Made by a program: the position numbers and the translations under genes. Shown here piece after piece: positions 38,401-45,311 of a stretch of DNA of 64,000 nucleotides. A model generated the notes under the pieces. The model was not told the origin of the DNA. It saw nothing but the letters and a program-made list of their open reading frames with translations, and did no database searches. Origin of the DNA: Variovorax beijingensis (GTDB lineage: Bacteria > Pseudomonadota > Gammaproteobacteria > Burkholderiales > Burkholderiaceae_C); the NCBI RefSeq assembly GCF_007828835.1, contig NZ_VIVL01000001.1, positions 1 through 64,000 on the forward strand, given 5' to 3'. How positions within the stretch are numbered: the first letter of the stretch is position 1; the number at the start of each line of letters is the position of its first letter.

Positions 38401-39213
38401 GCCGACGAAGTCGCGGATCACGACCACCGCGCGAACGCCGGGGATGTGCGCGATCGACGATTCGTCCACCGACTCGAGCGTGTTGCCGATGAACTCGCCA
38501 TGGTCCGCACCCGCATACGGCGGGCGCACCACGCGGCCGTGCAGCATGCCGGGCACGCGCATGTCGTGCACGAACACGAGGTCGCCCGCGAGCTTGGCAG
38601 GAATGTCCACGCGGGCCTGGCGCGTGCCGACGATGCGGTAGTCGGCCGGGTCCTTGGGCTGCGCGCCCGGATCGAGCCGCAGCACAGTGCGTTGCCCCGC
38701 GACCAGCTCGGCGTAGTGGATGCGGCGGTCCGGCGCCTCGGCCACCCGCACCACCCCATTGCGCACCTGCAGTGCGCCGGCAGCCACGCCGAGCCGCTCG
38801 GCCGCGCGCGCAAGCAGCCACGCGCGCGCCTGCGCGGCGGCCAGGCGCAACGGTTGCGCATGGATCTGGATCGAGGCGCTCGCGATCGTCGCGCCCTGGT
38901 TGGGCGCGCGCGCGGTGTCGCCGAGCATCATGCGCACGCAGGGCATGCCGAGTTCGAGTTCCTCGGCCACGATCTGCGCGAGCGCGGTCTGGATGCCGGT
39001 GCCGAGGTCGACGTGGCCGTTGAGCGCCGAGGCGCTGCCGTCGTCCCAGACGGCGAGCAGGATCTCGTCGCCTTCGAGCGGGTTGCCCGCCACGGCCGCG
39101 GGCTGCCCGTTGGCGGGCGCCGGCGCTGGCGGCGTCTCGCGCACGACCAGCAGCACGCCGTCGACCGAGAGAAACTCCGCGCGGGTCCGCGGCAGATCGG
39201 CGCGGCGCGTCAT
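35461..39213 (-). CDS. nicB: Nicotinate dehydrogenase large subunit, molybdopterin domain fused to membrane anchor and three c-type haem domains (NicB-like)
   Basis: This 1250-residue protein joins two parts. Residues 1 to about 770 are a xanthine-dehydrogenase-family molybdopterin subunit (VDLGTGIQTALAQIVAEELEL; KLAGDLVFVHDMRVPGMLHGRVVRPPYAG; EAAGCYGRNGADDVAADAALLAR; GAGESSSVPGTAAIANAIFDATG). A linker (about 776-811) is encoded by a G-rich inverted repeat. A membrane helix follows (about 818-841), then three haem c motifs: CAVCH (near 873), CGACH (near 1020) and CASCH (near 1150). This is the layout of Pseudomonas putida NicB, which passes electrons from nicotinate 6-hydroxylation to the respiratory chain. 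It overlaps nicA by four bases. The substrate is inferred from neighbouring nicotinamidase, hydroxynicotinate reductase and enamidase genes. Confidence 0.85.
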   Translation of the reverse strand: MTRRADLPRTRAEFLSVDGVLLVVRETPPAPAPANGQPAAVAGNPLEGDEILLAVWDDGSASALNGHVDLGTGIQTALAQIVAEELELGMPCVRMMLGDTARAPNQGATIASASIQIHAQPLRLAAAQARAWLLARAAERLGVAAGALQVRNGVVRVAEAPDRRIHYAELVAGQRTVLRLDPGAQPKDPADYRIVGTRQARVDIPAKLAGDLVFVHDMRVPGMLHGRVVRPPYAGADHGEFIGNTLESVDESSIAHIPGVRAVVVIRDFVGIVAEREEHAEQALRELRVTWKPWPGMPDLSDLAQALRDNPSTQRLLVDEGDVDGAIAAAAQPMHRTYVWPYQMHASIGPSCALAEWQPADGSGMRLRCWAGSQNPHVLRADLAKLMGLDDVQVDVIRMEAAGCYGRNGADDVAADAALLARAVGAPVRVQLTREQEHAWEPKGAAQLMEVDGGLMADGRIAAYDYETSYPSNGAPTLALLLTRTIEPVAQAFEMGDRTARPPYSVDNLRVKVNDMAPIVRASWLRGVSALPSSFAHESYIDELATAAGVDPVQFRLRHLNDPRAVELVQATAQKAGWRMRTGPQENADGGLGMGGDVLFGQGFAYARYIHSKWPGFGAAWAAWVADVEVNRKTGEVHVRRVVVGHDAGLLVNPAGVEHQVHGNVIQTTSRALREEVQFAPQQGTATTGAQLPGVLPSGVVASREWGSYPIINFRDVPVIEIMHMPRPGEPSLGAGESSSVPGTAAIANAIFDATGVRFREPPFTPEKVLAALNPGLLPPLSGEGGGGGERRSNGDAAMPPSQPSPGRGRSNTAWPRRKGLWATASALAIGGIGLIAGLLGWRSAIAPVSLTAPVYSEATIERGRVLAALGDCAVCHTAPGGAPNAGGRAMQTPFGTLYTTNLTPDADTGLGRWSFSAFQRAMREGVSRDGHHLYPAFPYTAFARTSDDDLQALYAYFMSMPAVRAETPKAELKFPFSMRPLMAGWNALFHDPAPLQPVATQSAEWNRGAYLVNGLGHCGACHTPRNALGAEQGGSAFLSGAMVDGWEAPALTQRSKSAVPWDADELYRYLRQGHTQRHGIAGGPMAEVVRELAQVSDADVRAMATYLASFNPAPAAEPQAVAQQVVDNAARTQDRLLGPAQRMFDSACASCHHDGDGPTLLGVNTPLALNGNLTSARPDNLLRTILDGVREPASRDIGFMPAFRDALDDRQIAELAGYMRARFAPQEPAWKNLPAEVARVRAARGHGAE
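36782..36886. repeat. Bipartite G-rich palindromic repeat, copy A, in frame inside nicB
   Basis: Unit A1 (36782-36818) reads CTCCTTCCCC-TTCC-GGGGGAAGG followed by a TTGGGATGGGGGCA tail. Unit A2 (36845-36886) is the same kind of unit in opposite orientation, so the element is two hairpins head to head around a 26-base spacer. Its length and frame keep nicB open, and it encodes the Pro/Gly/Ser-rich linker between the molybdenum and cytochrome domains. Copy B at 48881-48985 has the same design. Confidence 0.7.
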
Positions 39214-39713
39214 GGCTCTTGCTCCGCGCGCATGCGCACCGCCGCGCGCTGCACCGCGTCCAGTATTTCAATGTGCGTACCGCACCGGCACAGGTTGCCC
39301 GAGAGTTCGCTGCGGATGCGCGCCTCGCTTGCCTGCGGGTCGCGCGCAAGCAGCGCTGCGGCCTGCATCACCATGCCGTTCAGGCAGTAGCCGCACTGCG
39401 CGGCCTGCGCGTCTTCGAAGGCGGCCTGCACGGGATGCCAGCGCCCACGCGTGCCGAGGCCTTCGAGCGTGGTGATCGCGCGGCCCGCCACGCCATGCGC
39501 CGGAATCACGCAGGCACGCGCCGCCACGCCGTCGACGTGCACCGTGCAGGCGCCGCACTGCCCCAGTCCGCAGCCGTACTTGGGCCCGTTCAGGCCGAGG
39601 TCGTTGCGCAGCAGGTGCAGCAGCGTGGCCGCGCGCGGCACGCCTTCGATCGAACAGGCCCTGCCGTTGACCTGCAGGTGCAGCAGCGGCTCAGCGCCGC
39701 AACTGGCCGTCAC
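39210..39713 (-). CDS. nicA: Nicotinate dehydrogenase small subunit, two [2Fe-2S] clusters (NicA-like)
   Basis: This 167-residue protein has the plant-type ferredoxin motif of xanthine dehydrogenase small subunits, GCGLGQCGACTVHVDGVAARAC (about residues 47-68). The second, helical cluster domain has CGYC (about 107-110) and CRCG (about 142-145). It would pass electrons from the molybdenum site to the NicB haems. It starts at a GTG overlapping the preceding binding-protein gene by 23 bases and ends overlapping the nicB start. The specific name rests on the NicB fusion and cluster context; isoquinoline- or aldehyde-oxidising relatives look alike. Confidence 0.85.
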   Translation of the reverse strand: MTASCGAEPLLHLQVNGRACSIEGVPRAATLLHLLRNDLGLNGPKYGCGLGQCGACTVHVDGVAARACVIPAHGVAGRAITTLEGLGTRGRWHPVQAAFEDAQAAQCGYCLNGMVMQAAALLARDPQASEARIRSELSGNLCRCGTHIEILDAVQRAAVRMRAEQEP

Positions 39714-40857
39714 GGGTGTACATCTCCAGGTCCACGAAGGTCGAGCCGTTGTGGTTCTTCGCGCCGTACTCGACCGGGAAATCGCCGAAGCGCGCGCTGC
39801 CGATGCCTTCGAGCCCGGCGATGAAGCTGTCGCGCGTGAGCGCCTTGCCCGCGCGGCGCAGGCCTTCGACCATCACGCGCGATGCGATATAGCCTTCGAG
39901 CGTGGTGTAGCTGTCGATCTTCTCGCCGAACTCGGCACGGTCGCGCTGGTAGTCGGCCACGATGGGCACGCGCACGGCCTGCGGCGGCGGCACGATGCTG
40001 GCCGTGACCAGCCCCGCGAGCTTGCCTTCGAGCCGCTTGGCGGAACCGGCCGCGTCGGTGATGCCGACCGACAGCGTATAGAGCGGCGCCGCCCCGCCGT
40101 TCGCGCGGTAGTCGCGCATGAACACCTCGACCATGCGCCCGGCCATGATCATCAATACCGCGCCGGGCTTGGCATCGGCCAGGCTGGCGACGACCTGTTT
40201 GGCGTCTTCCGCGGCAATCGCGAGCGGCAGCGTCTTCACGACCTGCACCTTGTAGTCGGCAGCCAGCTGCTCGCAGGTGGCGAGGTTCGACTTGCCGAAG
40301 GCGCTGTCCTGGTAGACCACCGCAATCGACGAGAGGCTGAGGGTCGAGAGATGGCTGATGATCTTGCGCAGCTCGAGGTCGTAGCCCGCGCGCACGTGGA
40401 ACAGCAGGCGGTTGACCCTGGTGCGGAACGAGGTGGTGCCCACCAGCGGCGCGAACATGGGCACGCCGGCCTTCTCGGCCAGCGGCATCGCGGCCGCGAG
40501 GTTGCCGGTGGCGACGAAGCCTGCGAGCGCGAACACCTTGTCCTCGTCGATCAGCTTCGCGGTGTTGGCGGCCGTCTTCGCGGGGTCGTAGGCATCGTCG
40601 TAGCTGACGAGCTCGAGCTTGCGGCCGTTGACGCCGCCCGACTTGTTGATGCGGTCGAAGTACAGCCTGATGCCCGCGCGGTAGTCGATGCCGAAGTCCT
40701 TGGCCGGGCCGCTGAACACGGCCGACTGGCCGATTCGGATGAGGCCGTCGGTCACGCCGTTGTCGGCGCGCGCCGAACGCAGAAGGCCCGGGCCCGGGCC
40801 CAGTGCCAGGGCTGCGCCGCCCGCCACCAGGGCGCGCCTTGAAATCGGAATCGTCAT
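39691..40857 (-). CDS. ABC transporter substrate-binding protein, LivK type, Tat-like signal
   Basis: This 388-residue protein begins MTIPISRRALVAGGAALALGPGPGLLRSARA, a twin-arginine-like signal ending near ARA. The mature part is a periplasmic binding protein type I (IRIGQSAVFSGPAKDFGIDYRAGIRLYFDRINKSGGVNGRKLELVSYDDAYDP; AGFVATGNLAAAMPLAEKAGVPMFAPLVG). This family serves branched-chain-type importers and often binds aromatic or small acids. It is one of two such proteins in the cluster, here directly upstream of nicA, which suggests different ligands. The ligand cannot be told from sequence. Confidence 0.85.
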   Translation of the reverse strand: MTIPISRRALVAGGAALALGPGPGLLRSARADNGVTDGLIRIGQSAVFSGPAKDFGIDYRAGIRLYFDRINKSGGVNGRKLELVSYDDAYDPAKTAANTAKLIDEDKVFALAGFVATGNLAAAMPLAEKAGVPMFAPLVGTTSFRTRVNRLLFHVRAGYDLELRKIISHLSTLSLSSIAVVYQDSAFGKSNLATCEQLAADYKVQVVKTLPLAIAAEDAKQVVASLADAKPGAVLMIMAGRMVEVFMRDYRANGGAAPLYTLSVGITDAAGSAKRLEGKLAGLVTASIVPPPQAVRVPIVADYQRDRAEFGEKIDSYTTLEGYIASRVMVEGLRRAGKALTRDSFIAGLEGIGSARFGDFPVEYGAKNHNGSTFVDLEMYTRDGQLRR

Positions 40858-40918
40858 GCGTTGTCGAGCTCGTTGTTGTCGCTGTTGCCGGGCGGATGTG
40901 AATGCGGCGCGGGTCTGC

Positions 40919-41641
40919 TCAGGCCGTCTGGATGTCGGCGGACTGGATGCGCTTGACGCCCTTGGCCGCCATCTGCTTCCATGCCGCGGCGAGCGAGCCG
41001 TTGAGGTCGATGGCGCGCGTGGCGTCCTCGATCACATAGACCTCGAAGCCGGCCTTGCGCGCATCGAGCGCGGTCCAGGCCACGCAGAAATCGGTGGCCA
41101 GCCCGGCCACATAGACCGTCTTGATGCCGCGCTGCTTGAGATAGCCGCCCAGGCCGGTGGCGGTCTTGCGGTCGGCCTCCTCGAAAGCGGAGTAGCTGTC
41201 GACGCCCTTGTGGAAGCCCTTTCGGATGATGACCTGCGCGGTCGGCAGCTTCAGGTCCTTGTGCAGTGCCGCGTCGTCGGTGCCCTGCACGCAGTGGTCG
41301 GGCCAGAGCACCTGGTTGCCGTACGAGAGCTTGATGCTGCTGAACGGCTTCTGCCCCGGATGCGCGCTCGCGAACGACGCATGGCCCTGCGTGTGCCAGT
41401 CCTGCGTGACCACGATGTTCTCGAACGAATCGGCCAGCTTGTTGATCACCGGCACCACCTCGGCGCCGCCCTTGACGGGCAGCGTGCCGCCGTCGACGAA
41501 GCAGTTCTGCACATCGATCACGATCAGCGCGGACTTGTCATTCGGCTTGAGCTTCGGGGCCGCGAACAGCGTCCCGGCCGCGCCCAGCAGGCCCAGTGCG
41601 GCCGTGGACTTCAGAAGGGATCTGCGGTGCGAGTCGTGCAT
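40919..41641 (-). CDS. pncA: Nicotinamidase with Tat-type export signal
   Basis: This 240-residue protein belongs to the isochorismatase-like cysteine hydrolases and shows the full nicotinamidase set. The catalytic triad is D43 (VIDVQN), K141 (IIRKGF) and C186 (LATDFC). Metal ligands are D81, H83, H87 and H116 (QDWHTQGHASF; WPDHC). The blocks VDSYSAF and GLATDFCVAWTALDA are those of PncA. The N-terminus MHDSHRRSLLKSTAALGLLGAAGTLFAAP is a good twin-arginine signal, so the enzyme is probably exported, unlike the usual cytosolic PncA. It lies between livF and a binding-protein gene. It would turn nicotinamide into nicotinate for NicAB. Confidence 0.87.
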   Translation of the reverse strand: MHDSHRRSLLKSTAALGLLGAAGTLFAAPKLKPNDKSALIVIDVQNCFVDGGTLPVKGGAEVVPVINKLADSFENIVVTQDWHTQGHASFASAHPGQKPFSSIKLSYGNQVLWPDHCVQGTDDAALHKDLKLPTAQVIIRKGFHKGVDSYSAFEEADRKTATGLGGYLKQRGIKTVYVAGLATDFCVAWTALDARKAGFEVYVIEDATRAIDLNGSLAAAWKQMAAKGVKRIQSADIQTA

Positions 41642-41692
41642 GGCGTGTGCTCCGGTGGTTGATGAGAAGAAAAAGCGGCCGCGCAGGTGCGG

Positions 41693-42427
41693 CTAGACGC
41701 TCAGGTAGGCGCGGCGCACCTCTTCGTTGGCCGCGAGCTCTGCCATGGTGGCGTGGTAGCGGATCTGGCCCTTCTCGAGCACGTAGGCGCGGTCGGACAC
41801 CAGCTCGGCGAAGTGCATGTTCTGCTCCGACAGCAGGATGCTCACGCCCTGCGCCTTGAGTTCCAGGATCATGTTGGCCATCTGCTCGACGATGACCGGC
41901 GCCACGCCTTCGGAGGGCTCGTCGAGCAGCACCAGGTAGGGGTTGCCCATGAGCGTGCGCGCCACGGTGAGCATCTGCTGCTCGCCGCCGCTCATGCGGC
42001 CGCCCGGGCGGTCGGGCATTTCGCCCAGGTTGGGGAAGAGCTTGAACAGCCGTTCGGGCGTCCACAGCGGCGCCTCGCTGCCATCGGCCCAGCGGCGTGA
42101 CGACTGCTTGCCGACTTCGAGGTTCTCCATCACCGTGAGATCGGTGAACACGCGGCGGTCTTCGGGCACGAAGCCGAGGCCGAGCTTCGCTGCGTGATGA
42201 GGTTCGCTCTTCGAGATGTCGTGGCCGAGGAAGCTGACGCTGCCCTTGCGCTTGGCCAGCATGCCGATCAGCGTCTTGAGCGTGGTCGACTTGCCCGCGC
42301 CGTTGCGGCCCATGAGCGCGACGACCTCACCGCGGCGCACTTCGAGGTCGACGTCGTAGAGGATTTGCGCGGCGCCATACCAGGCGCACAGCGAATTCGC
42401 CTTCAACAGTGTTTCGTGCGTGCTCAT
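41693..42427 (-). CDS. livF: Branched-chain-type ABC transporter ATP-binding protein LivF
   Basis: This 244-residue ATPase has Walker A GRNGAGKSTTLKTL, the signature MSGGEQQMLTVARTLMGNP and Walker B YLVLLDEPSEG, followed by VPEDRRVFTDLTVMENLEVG, typical of LivF. The ATG at 42427 overlaps the livG stop as ATGA. It works with LivG, the fused LivHM permease and the two binding proteins. Its position inside the nicotinate cluster points to uptake of nicotinate, nicotinamide or a related pyridine rather than amino acids, an inference. Confidence 0.92.
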   Translation of the reverse strand: MSTHETLLKANSLCAWYGAAQILYDVDLEVRRGEVVALMGRNGAGKSTTLKTLIGMLAKRKGSVSFLGHDISKSEPHHAAKLGLGFVPEDRRVFTDLTVMENLEVGKQSSRRWADGSEAPLWTPERLFKLFPNLGEMPDRPGGRMSGGEQQMLTVARTLMGNPYLVLLDEPSEGVAPVIVEQMANMILELKAQGVSILLSEQNMHFAELVSDRAYVLEKGQIRYHATMAELAANEEVRRAYLSV

Positions 42428-43227
42428 CCGATGGCTCCCACTGCCGCGTTCACTTCGGCGGCTTTCTCTGCAATCTTCTCGAAGGTCTTGCCGCTGCCGA
42501 AGTACACCTCCTGCACCTTCGGATGGTCGCGGATCTCGAGCGGCTTGCCCTGCGCGATCAGGCGGCCGCGGGCCAGCACGATCATGCGGTCGGCGTAGGC
42601 GAACACCACGTCCATGCTGTGCTCGGTGAACAGCACGGCCAGGCCGCGCTGGACCACCAGTTCCTTGGTCAGCGCCATGAGCGAGTTGCGCTCCTTCGGC
42701 GCCATGCCGGCGGTGGGCTCGTCCATCAGCAGCAGCTTGGGCGCATTGGCCATCGCGATCGCGAGCTCGACGCGCTTGACGTCGCCATAGGCGAGCTCGC
42801 TGCAGGGCCGGTCGGCCTGTGCCTTCATGCCGACCTGGTCGAGCAGCGCCAGCGCCTCGTCGCGCTTGTGGTCCGCCGCGCGGCGCCACATCGAGAACAG
42901 CTTGCCGTCGTGCGAGAGCATGGCCATCTGCACGTTCTCGGCGACGGTGAGCGACGCAAAGGTTTCGGCGATCTGGAAGGTGCGGCCCACGCCCTTGCGC
43001 CAGATCTCGCGCGGCTTCTGGCCCACGAGTTCGTGGCCGTCGAACACGATCGAACCCTGGTCGGCCCTGAGCTGGCCGTTCACCATGTTGAAGGTGGTGG
43101 ACTTGCCGGCGCCGTTCGGGCCGATGAGGGCCAGCAGCTCGCCGGCCTTCAGCTCGAAGCTGATGCCGTCGACGGCTTTGACGCCGCCGAAGGACTTGCC
43201 CAGGTTGTCTACTTTGAGGAGGGTCAT
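42424..43227 (-). CDS. livG: Branched-chain-type ABC transporter ATP-binding protein LivG
   Basis: This 267-residue ATPase has Walker A GPNGAGKSTTFNMVNG, a LivG-type GVGRTFQIAETFASLTVAENVQMAM stretch, signature-like ELAYGDVKRVELAIAMANAP and Walker B LLLMDEPTAGMAP. The C-terminal IVLARGRLIAQGKPLEIRDHPKVQEVYFG is standard. The GGGAG ribosome site, nine bases upstream of the ATG, is supplied by the arm of an interspersed palindrome (43237-43272), so the hairpin may lower translation. The C-terminus carries a short Ala-rich extension (AEKAAEVNAAVGAIG). Confidence 0.92.
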   Translation of the reverse strand: MTLLKVDNLGKSFGGVKAVDGISFELKAGELLALIGPNGAGKSTTFNMVNGQLRADQGSIVFDGHELVGQKPREIWRKGVGRTFQIAETFASLTVAENVQMAMLSHDGKLFSMWRRAADHKRDEALALLDQVGMKAQADRPCSELAYGDVKRVELAIAMANAPKLLLMDEPTAGMAPKERNSLMALTKELVVQRGLAVLFTEHSMDVVFAYADRMIVLARGRLIAQGKPLEIRDHPKVQEVYFGSGKTFEKIAEKAAEVNAAVGAIG

Positions 43228-43236
43228 TTGGCTTTA

Positions 43237-43272
43237 CTCCCTCTCTCTGTGGGAGAGGGTTGGGATGAGGGC
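43237..43272 (+). repeat. G-rich palindromic repeat, copy C (single unit)
   Basis: The unit CTCCCTCTC ... GAGAGGG is followed by TTGGGATGAGGGC, the same tail motif as in the units at 36782 and 48881. It lies in the 130-base gap between the LivHM permease gene and livG, ten bases upstream of the livG start on the minus strand. Similar G-rich palindromes are common dispersed repeats in proteobacterial genomes. Confidence 0.6.
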
Positions 43273-43357
43273 TTTTTTGTTGCTGCGGGGCGGTTGCTTC
43301 CCGGGACCGGGTCTCGGGAACCAAGAAGACCCCTGAACGACGAAAGACAACCGCCCC

Positions 43358-45283
43358 TCACGTCCGCTTCTCCTTCAAAGCAACATCCACTTCCGGACGC
43401 CGGCGCCCGCGCAGCAAGCGATCGCTCAACTGCTTCGCAAACCCCGCAATCCCCTGCGGAAACAGCAACACCAACAGCAGGATGATCGCCCCCAGCGTCG
43501 CCCGCCAATAGTCGGTATTGCGCGCCACCGTGTCATGCAGCCAGCTGAAAGTCACAGCCCCCACCACCGGCCCCGCCAGCGTCTGGATACCGCCAAGCAG
43601 CACCATCACCAGCCCATCGACCGACTTGTCGACGCTCAGGCTTTCAGGCGAAATGCTGCCCTTCGAAAAAGCATAGAGCGCTCCGGCCAATCCAGCCGCC
43701 GCTCCAGCGATGACAAAGGCCGTCCATTGCATGCGCTTGACGTCGATGCCGATCGCATCGGCCCGCAGCACCGAATCGCGGCCCGCGCGCAAGGCATAGC
43801 CGAACGGCGAGAACAGCACGCGGCGCAGCATCAGGATGCCCGCGGCAACCAACACCAGCGTGAGCCAGTAATAAGTGCGCTTGTCCGACAGCCACTCCGA
43901 AGGCCACACACCGGTGAGCCCGTTGCTGCCGCCGGTGAACGAATCCCACTGGTAGACCACGGCCCAGGTGATCTGTGCAAAGGCCAGCGTGAGCATCGCC
44001 AGGTACACGCCCGAGAGCCGCACCGCGAACCAGCCGTAGACAAAAGCCCCGATGGCGGCCACCAGCGGTGCGACGACGAGCGCGAGCTCCATCGGCATGC
44101 CGCTTGCGCGAACCAGCAGTGCGGCACCGTAGGCCCCCAGCCCGAAGTAGGCCGCGTGGCCGAACGAATGCATGCCAGCCGGGCCCATGATGAAGTGCAG
44201 GCTGGCCGCGAACAGCGCCGCGATCAGCAGGTCGATCATCAGCACCGTGGTGTAGGGCGAATCGGCAGTCAGCAGCGGCATCGCCATGAGCGCGAGCCCG
44301 AGCGCGGCGACGAGCCACAGGTAGCCCTTGCTCGCGCGCCGCAGCGGCTCTTCCTGCATGCCCACGTAGCGGCTGGGCGCCTGCGGGCGGCCGAGCAGGC
44401 CCCAGGGACGCCACACCAGCACGATGGCCATCACGATGAAGTCGACCACCAGCGTGAGCTTGGAGAACGACACGCTGTAGCCGAAGATCTCGACCACGCC
44501 AAGCCAAATGCAGACCGCCTTGATTTCGGACAGCAGCAGCGCTGCCACGTACGCGCCAGGAATCGAGCCCATGCCGCCCACCACCACCACCACGAAGGCC
44601 GCGCCGATGGTGTTGAGGTCCATCGCGAGCGTGGCCGGCTCGCGCGGCAGCTGCAGCGCACCGCCCAGCGCCGCGAGCGTGGCGCCCAGTGCGAACACGG
44701 CCGTGAACAGCCAGGCCTGGTTCACGCCCAGTGCGCTGACCATCTCGCGGTCTTGCGTGGCGGCGCGCACCAGCGTGCCCCAGCGGGTGCGCGTGAGCAG
44801 CAGCCACATGAGGCCGAGCACCACCGGACCGACGACGATCAGGAACAGGTCGTAGGTCGGAAACTGGCGGCCCAGGATGTCGACCGAGCCCGACAGGCCC
44901 GGCGCGCGCGGGCCGAGCAATTCGTCCGGCCCCCAGAAATAGAGCACCGCATCCTTGATGACGAGCACCAGCGCAAAGGTGGCCAGCAGCTGGAACAGCT
45001 CGGGCGACTTGTAGATGCGGCGCAGCAGCACCATCTCGATCAGTGCGCCGATCACGCCCACCGCGAGGGCGGCGATCAGCACGGCCGGCCAGAAGCCGAG
45101 CGTGCCGAGCTTCTCGACCAGTGTGTAGGCAAGGTAGATGCCCACCATGAAGAAGGAGCCATGCGCAAAGTTGACGATGCGCGTGACACCGAAGATCAAC
45201 GAAAGGCCGGCCCCCACGAGGAACAGCGACGAAGCCGACGACAGCCCGGTGAGGAACTGAAGCAGCAGGGACGAGAGGCTCAT
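43358..45283 (-). CDS. Fused LivH-LivM branched-chain-type ABC permease
   Basis: This 641-residue membrane protein contains two permeases in one chain. The first half is LivH-like (SSLFLVGAGLSLIFGVTRIVNFAHGSFFMVGIYLAY ... GGMGSIPGAYVAALLLSEI). The second half, from about residue 320, is LivM-like (FIMGPAGMHSFGHAAYFGLGAYGAALLVRASG ... RRVLFSPFGYALRAGRDSVLRADAIGIDVKRMQW ... MVLLGGIQTLAGPVVGAVTF). Both contain the coupling segment that contacts the ATPases. Fusions of this kind occur in Burkholderiales. It lies between a binding-protein gene and livG. Confidence 0.92.
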   Translation of the reverse strand: MSLSSLLLQFLTGLSSASSLFLVGAGLSLIFGVTRIVNFAHGSFFMVGIYLAYTLVEKLGTLGFWPAVLIAALAVGVIGALIEMVLLRRIYKSPELFQLLATFALVLVIKDAVLYFWGPDELLGPRAPGLSGSVDILGRQFPTYDLFLIVVGPVVLGLMWLLLTRTRWGTLVRAATQDREMVSALGVNQAWLFTAVFALGATLAALGGALQLPREPATLAMDLNTIGAAFVVVVVGGMGSIPGAYVAALLLSEIKAVCIWLGVVEIFGYSVSFSKLTLVVDFIVMAIVLVWRPWGLLGRPQAPSRYVGMQEEPLRRASKGYLWLVAALGLALMAMPLLTADSPYTTVLMIDLLIAALFAASLHFIMGPAGMHSFGHAAYFGLGAYGAALLVRASGMPMELALVVAPLVAAIGAFVYGWFAVRLSGVYLAMLTLAFAQITWAVVYQWDSFTGGSNGLTGVWPSEWLSDKRTYYWLTLVLVAAGILMLRRVLFSPFGYALRAGRDSVLRADAIGIDVKRMQWTAFVIAGAAAGLAGALYAFSKGSISPESLSVDKSVDGLVMVLLGGIQTLAGPVVGAVTFSWLHDTVARNTDYWRATLGAIILLLVLLFPQGIAGFAKQLSDRLLRGRRRPEVDVALKEKRT

Positions 45284-45311
45284 GGGTGCAAGCGTTCCGG
45301 GAAGAAAAAGG

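Noticed and set aside
36145-39390. Long plus-strand open frame opposite nicB and nicA
   Set aside because: It is the antisense shadow of the molybdopterin subunit. Its composition (Arg/His/Ala-rich) and lack of motifs argue against a real protein.
35461-39713. Isoquinoline 1-oxidoreductase or aldehyde dehydrogenase instead of nicotinate dehydrogenase
   Set aside because: The subunit families overlap and sequence alone cannot exclude it, but the nicotinamidase, hydroxynicotinate reductase and enamidase genes together favour nicotinate.
40919-41641. Reading this gene as a generic isochorismatase
   Set aside because: The metal ligands DWH-x3-H and WPDHC and the VDSYSAF block are those of nicotinamidase, which fits the cluster better.
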